The position numbers and the translations under genes are program-made. Under the pieces are notes generated by a model. It did no database searches. It saw only the letters and a list, made by a program, of their open reading frames with translations, and had not been told where the DNA came from. A stretch of 64,000 bases of DNA from Phycisphaeraceae bacterium (lineage in GTDB: Bacteria; Planctomycetota; Phycisphaerae; Phycisphaerales; Phycisphaeraceae), in the NCBI GenBank assembly GCA_020851735.1, contig JADZCD010000037.1:87775-151774 (forward strand), read 5' to 3'. This document shows, one piece after another, positions 36,583-46,420 of the stretch (the stretch's first letter is position 1; each line of letters begins with the position of its first letter).

Positions 36583-39500
36583 TTACGTCGTCGGCTTGTT
36601 CTTCCGCTTTTGGACGCCCGATTCCACCGCTGGATTCCTCAGCGGCTGCTTGGCCAGCACCACCGGCTTTTCAGAAGTCGCCGGCTGGGCAGCCTGTTGG
36701 GCCTTTAGGAAATCAATGGCCTGATGGGCCTGCTGCAGAGCCTCGATCAGCTTCGTTAAGCCGTGCCCGCCGTCCTGCGGCTGGCGCGGGTCACTGCCGG
36801 TGATGCGCGTGATCTTCAAGCACACCTCGTCCAGCAGCCGCAGCGTTTCCTCAGCCGTCTGCCGACCTTGCTGGGCCAGTTCCCCGATCCGGGCCGACAA
36901 CCGCTGCGCCACCGGCTGCACCGCCTGCTCGATTTCCTGCTCCAGATGCACGCTGTGGGTCTGAACCATCTTTTCCGCTTCCGCGAAGATCGAAGCCGCC
37001 TTTGGCTCGATCCGCCGCAGCCGCTTGGCCAACTGGCGTTCGCACACTTCCACCATCGCCTGATTGTTGGCCTGTAAATGGCCCAACCGTTCCCGCAGGA
37101 ACTGATCCGTCTCGTCCAGCACCGCCGTGGCCCGGGGCTTAATCGCCCCTAAGCGGTCGGCCACTTGTTCCTCGATCCAGTCCATCGCCGCCAGGGCGTT
37201 TTCCCGCTGCTGCGTGACTTGTGCGCTGATGGTGTTTTTCAACTCCTCCAGGGCCGCCGACGCCTGCCCGGTAAAGTCAGCCAGGCGCTCTTCGAGCTTC
37301 GCCACGATCGGCTCGGCGATTTCCTCCGCCTCCTGGCGCACCGCGGTCATGTGCCCCTTGAGCTTCTCCTGCCACTGCGTGAGCGTCGCCAGCGCCTTTT
37401 CGTCAAAGCGATCCACGCCCTGCAGCATGTCCTGCTCCAAGGCCACAAAAATCGTCCGCGCGTCTTCCTTGACCGCCTCGATCTTGCCCTCCAGCTCGCC
37501 CTGCAACTGCGCCAGCGTCTGCCCGAAACTCTCCCGCTGGGCGTCCACGCACTGCTCCACCACGCGGTTCTGCTCCGCCGCCATCTCCGTCAGCCGTGGC
37601 TTTAGCTCGTCAAGGAAGCGCTGCATGTCCACCCGCGTCTGATCCGTGCTGGCCCGGCCCTGCGCCATCACCTGGGCCATCGCCTCGGCGATCTGCGTCT
37701 GGCTCTGCGTCGTCCAGGTATGAATCTGCTTCTGAATTTCCTGCGCGTAAGGCTCCGCCCAGCCGGCCACCTGCCCGCGCAGGTTCCGCACGTGCTCGTC
37801 CATCTGCGCGGCAAACGCCTTGGTCATCGCTTCCGACACCGCCTCAAACTGCTTGGCCCGATGCGCCAGCGATTGCTCGTAGGCCGTTAAGGTCTTCTCC
37901 AGATCCTCCTGCTCGCGGCGGAATTTTTCCTCCAGCGCCGTCTGGGCCGGCTGGATCATCTCCTGCACCTTCGCTTCCGCGTCCGCCAGACGGGCCTTGA
38001 TGTTCCCTTCCAGGCTCGCCAGCGTCGCCCCCGCGGCCGTCTGCAGGGCCTCTACGTCCCTCCCCATCGCCTCCAGGCGTTCCTCGGCCTGTTCTTCCAT
38101 GCCGGCCAGGCGCTCGGACACTTCCGCCTCGATCTTCTCGGCCGCCAGCAGCAGATTTCTCTCGGCCGGCTCTAAGAGCGACACCGCCTTCTGCTTGATC
38201 TCCGCCAGGTGCAGCACCGCGTGATCCATGATCTCCCGCGTCTGGGCCTGGATCTTGGCCGTCTCCTCCGTCAACTGGCTGGCCGCCGCTGCGCATTCCG
38301 CCTGCTTCTGCGCTGCCGACTTGCCAGCCTCCTCCACCTGCTGACGCACCCGCTGCTCGAAGCCCTCGACCATCTGCGTGCAAACGCCCCGGAACGATTC
38401 TTCCTTAACGAGCGCGGCATGGACTTGCTGCTCGAGCCGCTTTTCCATGTCCTCGACCATCCGCGTGCAAGCGCCCCGGAACGATTCCTCCCTCTCCTCT
38501 GCCGTCTTGACCTGCCGCTCCAGCCGGCTCAGGATGGGCGTGACTTTCTGCTCCGCCTCCTCCTCCAGCTTCTCGACCAGTTGCCCGCACCGGCTCTGGA
38601 CGTCCGCCTCGATCGCCCGCGCCGATTGCCGCGACGCCTCGAGCTTCTCGGCCAGCGACGAAATCGTCCGTTCCGCCTGGGTCTGCATCTGCTGCAGACT
38701 CTGCTGGACCATCTGCTCCTTGGTGGCCACCTGTCTGGCCAGGTTCGTCAGCCGGGCCGCGCACGCTTCCTCCACGTTCTTTAAGCCCTCGATCCCCACT
38801 TCCACCTGCCGGCGATTCTGATCCATCGCCCGCTCCACCCGGCTGGTCAATTCCTCCACCGTCTTGCGCCCCTGCTCTTCAAAAGCCTCCCCCGCCCGCC
38901 GCTGCCAACTTTCCACCTGCTGATCCAGAACCTTGTCCAGCTCCCCGCACGCCTGGGTCTTCTCATCAATCCGTCCCTGCAGGTCCGCGGCGATCTTGTC
39001 GCCCACCTCCGCGACGCGCTGCTCGACCGCCTCGATCCGCGCCAGCCACTTTTCCTCCGCTCCCTCCAAACCCAGATTCGCCCGCGCCGTCAGCGTCTTG
39101 ATGTGTTCTTCCGCCTTGGTCGCCTGATCCAATAAGTTGCTCACCTGCTCCTCGACGGGCACCAGCATCGCCTGCGCCTGCTGGCCCAGCGTCGCCAGGT
39201 GCTCGCGCACGGCCGCTTCCACCGGCTTAAACGCCAGGTCCGCCTGCCCCTGCAAGGCCAGGATCCGCCGCTCAAATCCATTTTCCTCCTCAAACAGCGC
39301 CTTAAATCGCTGGTCAATCTGCTTGACCAACTGCTCGACCTGACCAGCCGCGCGCTCGGCCAATTCCTGCCCGGCCGTTTCCATTTGCTGCCGCAGTTCC
39401 GCCATGTCCTTACGGGCCGGCTCGACCTGCCCCATCTGCTCGGCCAGCACTGCCGATAATTTCTTTAAGCTCCCTTCCAGGCGCTCCAGCTGGTTGGCGC

Positions 39501-39762
39501 GCTTTTCCGCCACCGCCTCGGCGTCCTGCAACTGCGCCAGCCGACTGGCCAGCCACGTGTCGATGCTCCGGATCCGCCGATCCAGATCCGACATCGCCGC
39601 GCCGCCGGCCACCAGCGGGCCCGTCTGGGTCTGCTGAACCAGCTTGCCTAAACGCAACTGCTCATGCCTGGCTTGCTCCACTAAATCAAATAAGTGCGAG
39701 GCCGCCTTGGTCAGGTCAGTAGTATTCACCACGGGTCGTGAGAGGGTGGTCTTGACGGGCAT
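36583..39762 (-). CDS. Very long coiled-coil protein of unknown function
   Basis: A 1059-residue protein from ATG 39762 (GAGGTGACC upstream); frame to 39876 is a less likely extension. Almost the whole chain is Glu/Gln/Ala/Lys-rich heptad-like helix (e.g. VAEKRANQLERLEGSLKKL). Degenerate internal repeats are present, such as KEESFRG(V/A)CTxMV near residues 430-500. No ATPase, membrane segment or signal peptide is seen. Length and Ala/Gln content resemble apolipoprotein-like or cytoskeletal coiled-coil proteins. A structural role in the cytoplasm is plausible but unproven. Confidence 0.72.
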   Translation of the reverse strand: MPVKTTLSRPVVNTTDLTKAASHLFDLVEQARHEQLRLGKLVQQTQTGPLVAGGAAMSDLDRRIRSIDTWLASRLAQLQDAEAVAEKRANQLERLEGSLKKLSAVLAEQMGQVEPARKDMAELRQQMETAGQELAERAAGQVEQLVKQIDQRFKALFEEENGFERRILALQGQADLAFKPVEAAVREHLATLGQQAQAMLVPVEEQVSNLLDQATKAEEHIKTLTARANLGLEGAEEKWLARIEAVEQRVAEVGDKIAADLQGRIDEKTQACGELDKVLDQQVESWQRRAGEAFEEQGRKTVEELTSRVERAMDQNRRQVEVGIEGLKNVEEACAARLTNLARQVATKEQMVQQSLQQMQTQAERTISSLAEKLEASRQSARAIEADVQSRCGQLVEKLEEEAEQKVTPILSRLERQVKTAEEREESFRGACTRMVEDMEKRLEQQVHAALVKEESFRGVCTQMVEGFEQRVRQQVEEAGKSAAQKQAECAAAASQLTEETAKIQAQTREIMDHAVLHLAEIKQKAVSLLEPAERNLLLAAEKIEAEVSERLAGMEEQAEERLEAMGRDVEALQTAAGATLASLEGNIKARLADAEAKVQEMIQPAQTALEEKFRREQEDLEKTLTAYEQSLAHRAKQFEAVSEAMTKAFAAQMDEHVRNLRGQVAGWAEPYAQEIQKQIHTWTTQSQTQIAEAMAQVMAQGRASTDQTRVDMQRFLDELKPRLTEMAAEQNRVVEQCVDAQRESFGQTLAQLQGELEGKIEAVKEDARTIFVALEQDMLQGVDRFDEKALATLTQWQEKLKGHMTAVRQEAEEIAEPIVAKLEERLADFTGQASAALEELKNTISAQVTQQRENALAAMDWIEEQVADRLGAIKPRATAVLDETDQFLRERLGHLQANNQAMVEVCERQLAKRLRRIEPKAASIFAEAEKMVQTHSVHLEQEIEQAVQPVAQRLSARIGELAQQGRQTAEETLRLLDEVCLKITRITGSDPRQPQDGGHGLTKLIEALQQAHQAIDFLKAQQAAQPATSEKPVVLAKQPLRNPAVESGVQKRKNKPTT

Positions 39763-40195
39763 GGCTGTTTGGTCACCTCGGTCGGGATAGTGGTCCATCA
39801 CTGGCGCTGACCAATAAAATCGACACGCCCGACCTCTTAGCCGCAAAATCTTCTTATTTGCCCATCTCCAAACCACTTAATTACTTATCGGGCCTTCCTC
39901 CGCCTCCCCCCGCACCCGCCCAGCCAACCTATAAACCACTTCAATCTTTAAGCTCACCATCAGAAAAAACCGGCACCCAGCCCGCTCCCTGGGGCTCCCG
40001 GGCCCCTGACATGACTCATCTAGTATGCTTGACGTTTGCCGTTACCCCCGCAATCCGTTATTTTTGCCCCTTCCCCCCCGGATGCTGCCTCCGCAGGCAA
40101 CCGCCCCGGTGGCGAGACCCACGCCCGGCCTAACCGCCTGGGAAGTGGAAAAAATCCCTGGTATTACGCGTATCCCCCTTTTTTAGGAATCATTC
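39763..40195. other. Intergenic region before metK
   Basis: No gene is seen. It contains the divergent upstream regions of the coiled-coil gene and metK. I looked for SAM- or SAH-type riboswitch cores and did not find convincing pairings. The metK ribosome site (AGGAAT) is modest. Confidence 0.4.
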
Positions 40196-41392
40196 ATGGT
40201 AGCTCATCTCGGCAAAGGCACTCACCTGTTCACCAGCGAATCCGTATCCATGGGTCACCCCGACAAAGTGGCCGACCAGATCTCCGACGCCGTCCTCGAC
40301 AGCCTCCTGGCCGTCGACCCCGTCGCCCGCTGCGCCTGCGAAACCCTCTGCACCACCGGCCTGGTCGTGGTGGCCGGCGAAGTCACCGTCCATAACGCCA
40401 AGGCTATCCAAGCCCTGCAGAACGTCGAAGACACCGTCCGCGCCACCCTCCGCGAGATCGGCTACACCGATCCGTCCATGAAATTCGACGCCGAGTCCTG
40501 CGCCGTCATCCGCACCATCCACGGCCAGTCGGCCGACATCGCCATGGGCGTGGACCGCGAAGGCGCCGGGGACCAGGGCCTGATGTTCGGGTTCGCCTGC
40601 AAGGAAACCCCCACCTTCATGCCCATGCCCATTCACCTGGCCCACCGCTTGGTCGAACGCCAGGCCTACGTCCGCGAAAAAGGCCTGATCAAGGGCCTCC
40701 GCCCCGACGCTAAGAGCCAGGTCACCATTGCATACGACGGCCACAAGCCCCGCCTCGTCCACACCGTCGTCCTCTCCACCCAGCACACCCCTTACTGGAA
40801 CGGCAAGAAGCGCCAGCAGGAACTCAAAAAAGCCGTCACCAAGCACATCATCGAACCGGTGATGCCCAAGAAGCTTTACGACCCTAAGAAAGTCATCATC
40901 CACGTCAATCCCACCGGGCAGTTCGAAATCGGCGGGCCGCACGGCGACACCGGCTTAACCGGCCGCAAGATCATCGTCGACACCTACGGCGGACGCGGTC
41001 GCCACGGCGGCGGCGCCTTCTCCGGCAAGGACCCGACCAAGGTCGATCGCTCCGCCTGCTACATGTGCCGCTACATCGCCAAGAACATCGTGGCTGCCGG
41101 CTTAGCTGAAGTCTGCGAAGTGCAGCTCTCCTACGCCATCGGCGTCGCCCAGCCCCTGTCCGTGCTGGTCGATACCCAGGGCACCTCCCACGTGGATGAA
41201 AAACTCATCGCCCGCCTGGTGCGCGAGTTCTTCCCCTTGACCCCGCGCGGCATCATCGAACACCTCAAACTGCGTCGGCCGATCTATAAAGAGACCGCCC
41301 GCAACGGCCACTTCGGACGCGTCGGCCCCAACTTCACCTGGGAAGCCACCGACATGGCCTCCAAACTGGCCAAAGCCGCCGGCCTCAAATAA
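40196..41392 (+). CDS. metK: S-adenosylmethionine synthetase
   Basis: A 398-residue protein. [25 protein letters not shown] is the N-terminal ATP-binding signature region, and GxGDQG is present as [13 protein letters not shown]. The phosphate loop appears as [23 protein letters not shown]. It makes SAM from methionine and ATP. The gene is intact; a repeat cluster follows its stop codon directly. Confidence 0.96.
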   Translation: MVAHLGKGTHLFTSESVSMGHPDKVADQISDAVLDSLLAVDPVARCACETLCTTGLVVVAGEVTVHNAKAIQALQNVEDTVRATLREIGYTDPSMKFDAESCAVIRTIHGQSADIAMGVDREGAGDQGLMFGFACKETPTFMPMPIHLAHRLVERQAYVREKGLIKGLRPDAKSQVTIAYDGHKPRLVHTVVLSTQHTPYWNGKKRQQELKKAVTKHIIEPVMPKKLYDPKKVIIHVNPTGQFEIGGPHGDTGLTGRKIIVDTYGGRGRHGGGAFSGKDPTKVDRSACYMCRYIAKNIVAAGLAEVCEVQLSYAIGVAQPLSVLVDTQGTSHVDEKLIARLVREFFPLTPRGIIEHLKLRRPIYKETARNGHFGRVGPNFTWEATDMASKLAKAAGLK

Positions 41393-41442
41393 CCCCCCCG
41401 CCCCCGGAAGTAGCCCCGGAAGTAGCCCCGGAAGTACCCCCG
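41393..41442. repeat. CCCCGGAAGTA repeats abutting the metK stop codon
   Basis: Three near-perfect direct copies of CCCCGGAAGTA start immediately after TAA, followed by a partial copy. A CCCCCGGCTCCATCGGGGG hairpin lies just beyond (41462-41480). Confidence 0.8.
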
Positions 41443-41627
41443 AACCGCCTCGGTATTTCATCCCCCGGCTCCATCGGGGGACCAGACAGGGTCTACGCCC
41501 CCCAACCACCGCCCACGGGATATTCGTATAGGCTCTTGGTACACTCGTACGCCAGAGTGGCCGATAGGGGACCGGATCAGGCTGATCCACCCCCCCTCCC
41601 CCCACTCTTACGGAACAGAGTTTTCTC

Positions 41628-43391
41628 ATGCAGATCCGCAAAGGCATTCCCGTATCTCCTGGCGTGGCCATCACCCAGGCCTTGGTCGTTGATGCCGCCG
41701 ATCAGCCCGTCCCCCGCCGCACCGTACCCCCCGAGCGCCTGCCCCAGCAACACGAACGGCTGGAAAGCGCCATGGAAGCCAGCTGCCGGGACATCGAACA
41801 ACTGATTGAAAAAACCACCGTCGAATTGGGCCCGGAACTGGCCAGGATTTTTGACTTCCACCTGGGCATGCTCCGCGACCCCCACCTAAACGGACAAATC
41901 CGGCAATTGATCGACCGCGAACGCGTGACCAGTGAATTCGCCGTCTACGCCACCATGCGGGCCCTGGCCAGCCAATTCGTCTCGGTGGACAACCCCTACT
42001 TCCGCGAACGCGTCAAGGACCTGTGGGACTTAGAACGCCGGGTTCTAAGCCACCTCATGGGCTCCTCCCCCACCGACTTAGGCCAATTCCCCCATGAAGC
42101 GATCCTCATCGCCCACGACCTGACCCCCAGCCAGACCGCCTCGCTGGATAAGACCATGATCCGCGGCCTGGCCACCGACGCCGGCGGACGCACCAGCCAC
42201 ACCGCCATCCTCGCCCACGCCCTGGGCATCCCCGCGATCGTCGGCCTGGAAGACATCACCTCCCACGTCAACAGCGGCGATACCGTCATCATCGACGGCA
42301 ATCAGGGCGTGGTGATCGTCAATCCCGACGCCGCCCAGCTGCTGGAATACCGCCAGTTCATCGAGCGGCTCGCGGAATTCGAAACCTCCCTGGACGAACT
42401 TTCGCGCCAGCCGGCCGTCACCACCGACGGCGAACAGATCACCCTCTGGGCCAACATCGAATTCCCCTCGGAAATCCACTCCGCCCTGGAAAAGGGCGCC
42501 ACCGGCGTCGGGCTGTACCGCACGGAATTCCTCTTCCTGTCCTCGGAAAACGAACCCTCCGAGGATCAGCAGTACGAGTCGTATCTGCAGGCCATCGTGG
42601 CCGCCGAAGGCCGCCCGCTGACCATCCGCACCCTGGACCTGGGCGCGGACAAAATCCACCGCAACTCCAGCGTCCAGCACCACGAAAACAACCCCTTCCT
42701 CGGCTGCCGCTCCATCCGGCTCTGCCTCCAGAACCTGCCGCTCTTTAAGACCCAGCTGCGCGCCATCCTCCGCGCCAGCGCCCGCGGCCCGCTGCGGATC
42801 ATGTTCCCCCTGATCAGCAGCATCATGGAACTGCGCCAGGCCAAAATGGTGCTCAACGACGTGATGGAGGACTTAGAGGAACAGAACATCCCCTTCCAGC
42901 GGGATATTCCCGTGGGGATCATGATCGAAGTGCCCTCCGCCGCCCTGCAGGCCAAGAAGTTCTGCCGCGAGGCCAGCTTCGTGAGCATCGGCACCAACGA
43001 CCTGATCCAATACACCCTGGCGGTCGATCGCAGCAACGAGCGCATCGCCAATCTTTACACCGGCGCCCACCCCTCGGTCATCCAGCTCATCCGCGAAGTG
43101 GTGCGGGCCGCCCAGCGCGCCAAGGTCGATGTCAGCCTCTGCGGCGAAATGGGCGGCGAGCCGGAATTCATCATGCTGTTACTGGGCCTGGGCCTGCGGA
43201 AGCTGTCCATCACTCCGCCGGCCATCCCGGAGGTCAAAAAAATCATCCGGTCCGTCAGCTTAAAGCAGTGCGAGCGCGTCGCTCGACGCTGCCTAAGCTT
43301 TGATTCGGATCGGGAAGTCCACAATTTCCTGCGCGAGGAGGTCAAGCGCGTCGTGCCCGAGGTCATCGACGGACGGATCTATCTTCCCTAG
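41628..43391 (+). CDS. ptsI: Phosphoenolpyruvate-protein phosphotransferase (PTS enzyme I)
   Basis: A 587-residue protein, near the standard length. The active-site His lies in DAGGRTSHTAILA (near residue 190). The PEP-binding domain has ANIEFPSEI, GVGLYRTEFLF, SIGTNDLIQYTLAVDR and the catalytic Cys in VSLCGEMGG. It transfers phosphate from PEP to HPr. HPr and EII genes are not in the window, so it may serve a regulatory or nitrogen-type PTS. The gene is intact. Confidence 0.95.
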   Translation: MQIRKGIPVSPGVAITQALVVDAADQPVPRRTVPPERLPQQHERLESAMEASCRDIEQLIEKTTVELGPELARIFDFHLGMLRDPHLNGQIRQLIDRERVTSEFAVYATMRALASQFVSVDNPYFRERVKDLWDLERRVLSHLMGSSPTDLGQFPHEAILIAHDLTPSQTASLDKTMIRGLATDAGGRTSHTAILAHALGIPAIVGLEDITSHVNSGDTVIIDGNQGVVIVNPDAAQLLEYRQFIERLAEFETSLDELSRQPAVTTDGEQITLWANIEFPSEIHSALEKGATGVGLYRTEFLFLSSENEPSEDQQYESYLQAIVAAEGRPLTIRTLDLGADKIHRNSSVQHHENNPFLGCRSIRLCLQNLPLFKTQLRAILRASARGPLRIMFPLISSIMELRQAKMVLNDVMEDLEEQNIPFQRDIPVGIMIEVPSAALQAKKFCREASFVSIGTNDLIQYTLAVDRSNERIANLYTGAHPSVIQLIREVVRAAQRAKVDVSLCGEMGGEPEFIMLLLGLGLRKLSITPPAIPEVKKIIRSVSLKQCERVARRCLSFDSDREVHNFLREEVKRVVPEVIDGRIYLP

Positions 43392-43546
43392 ATATTTCCG
43401 CCCCGCCTTCGGTACGCCCTGATCTTCTCCCTTGAACCCTCTTGGCCTTGCTCCCCACGGATGGTGGCGGCCTGGTCCCGGAGGGAACCGGATTGTGGAC
43501 TTCACTTCCCGCCGCGGCTTCCAAACGCCCGGCGAACGAGACGTCC

Positions 43547-46420
43547 ATGGCAAAACGTGAAATGTTGATCAATTATGTGCGCGGCGAGGAATGCCGGATC
43601 GCCATCGTCGAGGATGGCAGCCTTGAAGAGTTCTACCAGGAACGCGCCAGCCGCGAATCCCACGTCGGCAACATCTACAAGGGCCGGGTCACCAACGTCG
43701 AGCCCTCCATTCAGGCCGCCTTCGTGGACTTCGGCCTGGAGCGCAACGGCTTCCTGCACATCTCCGACCTGCACCCGATGTACTTCCCCGGGTCCTCCAA
43801 GGAAGAAGCCGAGCGCGTGGGCATGCGCACGCCCCGCCACGAACGCCCGCTGATCCAGAAGTGCCTCCACCGCGGGCAGGAAATGCTCGTCCAGGTGCTT
43901 AAGGAAGGCATCGGCACCAAGGGCCCGACCCTCACCAGCTACCTGTCCATCCCCGGACGCTACCTGGTGATGATGCCCTTCATGGAACGCCTGGGCGTCT
44001 CCCGCAAGATCGAGGACGACGAGCTGCGCCGCCGCATGCGCGAGATGCTCGACGATCTGGCCCCCCCCGACAACTTCGGGTTCATCATCCGCACCGCCGG
44101 CATGGACCGCACCAAGGCTGAGCTCAAACGCGACTTGGCCTACCTCCAGCGCCTCTGGAAGGTCATCGAACGCCATCGCGCCCAGGTGGACGTCGGCGAG
44201 CTGTACACCGAAAGCGACCTGATCATCCGCACCATCCGCGACGTGTTCTCCACCGACATCGAGCGCGTGATCATCGACGATCCCGTGGCCGCCCAGCGGG
44301 CCCACGACTTCCTGGCCATCGCCAGCCCCCGGGCCGGTTCCTCCGTCCTCTGCTACCGCGATCCGGTGCCCATCTTCCACCGCTTTAACATCGAAAAGCA
44401 GATCGAAAACATCCACGCCAAGCGCGTGGAGCTGCCCTCCGGCGGGTCCTTGATCATCGAATCCACCGAGGCCCTGGTGGCCATCGACGTCAACTCCGGC
44501 AAGATGCGCGACAACCGCGACGCCGAGACCACCGCCTTCAAAACCAACGTCGAGGCCACCGACGAAATCTGCCGCCAGCTCCGCCTGCGCGACTTGGGCG
44601 GCGTGGTGGTCTGCGACCTGATCGACATGCGGCAGCTCAAACACCGCCGGGCCATCGAAACCCGCTTCCGCGAAAACTTAAAGCGCGACCGGGCCCGCAC
44701 CCGCGCCCTGCCCATCAGCCAGTTCGGCATCCTGGAAATGACCCGCCAGCGCATGCGCCCCTCCCTGACCAGCTCCGTCTTCGCCGAGTGCGCCACCTGC
44801 ACCGGGTCCGGGCAGGTCAAGAGCGCCGAATCCGTCGTGCTGGACGTGATGCGTCGCCTGGCCCTGGTCCTCATCCGCCCGGAAGTGGCCCGCACCGAGC
44901 TGGTGGTCAGCCCCGACGTGGCCTTCCAGCTGCTTAACCGCCGGCGCAGCCAACTGGTCGCCTTGGAGCAGAGGCACGGCAAGGCGGTCATGGTGCGCGT
45001 CCACGCCGGCGGCAGCCTCGACCACCTGGACCTCCTGGCCTTCGACGATCGCGGCGGCGCCGTGGACGTCACCGTCCCCAAGAAACTGGACAATCCGATC
45101 CTCGAACCGATCACTTCCACCCTCGAGGATCTCCTGGACGAGGAATCCGAATCCGCCGCCGAGTCCGCCGACGCCTCCCCCAGCCAGGCCGACGCCCCGC
45201 GCAAAGGCTCGCGGCGCCGTTCCCGCCGCCGAGGCAAATCCAATCCGCCCGCCGCCAAAGGCACGCCCCCCCACTCTCCCTCTTCCCCGCCCTCCACCGA
45301 AATCGCCGCGCCCTCGCCCCTGTCCGACGCCCCCAGCTTCCCCTCCGACGACCACGACGCCCAACTCCCCGCCGCCGTCAACTTCGACGCGCCCCCGCAC
45401 GCCGGGCACAGCACCGAAGACCTGCACGCGGTTCACGATGTCCGTACGACCGCCGGGCATGACTCCAGCGATCGCCCCGCCTCCAGCCACCCCACCCCGC
45501 CGCTCGCAGGCTCAGCCGCTTCCTCTGGCGCACCCGCAGCCGGACAGGGTTCCGCCCACCGTTCCCGCCGCCGTCGGCGCGGGCGCGGACGCGGCAAGTC
45601 CTCGCAAGCCCAAGCCGGCCAATCCCAAACCCCGCATGCGCCAACGACTGCCGCATCTTCCAGCGGATCAACTTCCGGGGGAACTTCCGGGGGTTCAACT
45701 TCCGGCGGCGGATCTGCCTCCGGGGGCGGCGGCTCCACTTCCGGCGGCGGGGGTTCAGCTTCCGGGGGCGGGGGCGGGGGTGGTCAAGCGCATCATCAGG
45801 CGAACGTTCCGCATGGTTCGCACGGCAACGTTCCTTCTTCCGGTCAGCCCGCCGGGTCGTCGGGTCAATCTTCGCGTTCGCGCCACCGTTCCCGGCGTCG
45901 GCGTGGCCACTCGTCCTCCCAGGGCACCCCGCAGGCCGCCAATCTGAACCAGCCGACCAGCCAAGCCCCCCACTCACCCCGCCCCGCCAGCGGTGGCTCA
46001 AGCCACACCAGCGGGCAGAACATCAACCGTTCATCCAGCGGCAATCGTTCGACCCCCAGCAGCGGCCATTCGCCTTCCAACACCAACCCCGGTTCTTCGA
46101 GGGGACCGTCCAGCAGCTCTTCGGGCAGCGGCGGCGGCAGTCCCGCTTCCAGCCGCTCCAGCGGTTCAACCTCCGGCAGCAATTCCGGAGGTAACTCCGG
46201 CGGTAACTCCGGCGGTAACTCCGGCGGTAACTCCGGGGGTAACTCCGGGGGCACTTCCGGGGGCACTTCCGGGGGCACTTCCGGGGGCACTTCCGGGGGG
46301 GGTGCGGGAAAAGTGCCCACGCGAATTCCGCCGGGTTCCTCGCAACCGCCGGTCCACGTCAGTCGTGGCTACCGTAACCTTGTTTTGCCGGTCACGCCTC
46401 CAGGTAATTCCGCGTCATGA
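43547..46420 (+). CDS. rng: Ribonuclease E/G with a long low-complexity C-terminal region
   Basis: A 957-residue protein; ATG 43547 begins MAKREMLINY. Residues about 35-130 form an S1 domain (GNIYKGRVTNVEPSIQAAFVDFG). Catalytic Asp residues lie in VAIDVNSGKMRDNRD (near 314) and VVCDLIDMRQL (near 357). The Zn-link CATC is near 415. After about residue 530 the chain becomes a Ser/Gly/Pro/Arg-rich region with basic clusters (RRRSRRRG, HRSRRRRRGRGRG), as in RNA-binding or degradosome scaffold tails. Much of this tail is made of TSGG/NSGG repeats derived from the ACTTCCGGGGG motif. dxr overlaps the stop by 4 nt. Confidence 0.93.
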   Translation: MAKREMLINYVRGEECRIAIVEDGSLEEFYQERASRESHVGNIYKGRVTNVEPSIQAAFVDFGLERNGFLHISDLHPMYFPGSSKEEAERVGMRTPRHERPLIQKCLHRGQEMLVQVLKEGIGTKGPTLTSYLSIPGRYLVMMPFMERLGVSRKIEDDELRRRMREMLDDLAPPDNFGFIIRTAGMDRTKAELKRDLAYLQRLWKVIERHRAQVDVGELYTESDLIIRTIRDVFSTDIERVIIDDPVAAQRAHDFLAIASPRAGSSVLCYRDPVPIFHRFNIEKQIENIHAKRVELPSGGSLIIESTEALVAIDVNSGKMRDNRDAETTAFKTNVEATDEICRQLRLRDLGGVVVCDLIDMRQLKHRRAIETRFRENLKRDRARTRALPISQFGILEMTRQRMRPSLTSSVFAECATCTGSGQVKSAESVVLDVMRRLALVLIRPEVARTELVVSPDVAFQLLNRRRSQLVALEQRHGKAVMVRVHAGGSLDHLDLLAFDDRGGAVDVTVPKKLDNPILEPITSTLEDLLDEESESAAESADASPSQADAPRKGSRRRSRRRGKSNPPAAKGTPPHSPSSPPSTEIAAPSPLSDAPSFPSDDHDAQLPAAVNFDAPPHAGHSTEDLHAVHDVRTTAGHDSSDRPASSHPTPPLAGSAASSGAPAAGQGSAHRSRRRRRGRGRGKSSQAQAGQSQTPHAPTTAASSSGSTSGGTSGGSTSGGGSASGGGGSTSGGGGSASGGGGGGGQAHHQANVPHGSHGNVPSSGQPAGSSGQSSRSRHRSRRRRGHSSSQGTPQAANLNQPTSQAPHSPRPASGGSSHTSGQNINRSSSGNRSTPSSGHSPSNTNPGSSRGPSSSSSGSGGGSPASSRSSGSTSGSNSGGNSGGNSGGNSGGNSGGNSGGTSGGTSGGTSGGTSGGGAGKVPTRIPPGSSQPPVHVSRGYRNLVLPVTPPGNSAS
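45664..45785 (+). repeat. ACTTCCGGGGG-type repeat tract inside the RNase E/G gene
   Basis: About eight copies of variants such as ACTTCCGGGGGA, ACTTCCGGCGGCG and GCTTCCGGGGGCG, encoding TSGG, STSGG and SASGGGG. Confidence 0.85.
46181..46292 (+). repeat. 12-bp coding minisatellite in the RNase E/G gene
   Basis: About nine tandem 12-nt units, first GGTAACTCCGGC then GGCACTTCCGGG. They encode NSGG about five times, then TSGG four times. The second half is the dispersed motif in perfect tandem, suggesting local expansion by slippage. Confidence 0.9.

Noticed and set aside
39877..40195. SAM or SAH riboswitch before metK
   Set aside because: No conserved core or consistent set of pairings could be found by eye; a covariance-model search would decide.
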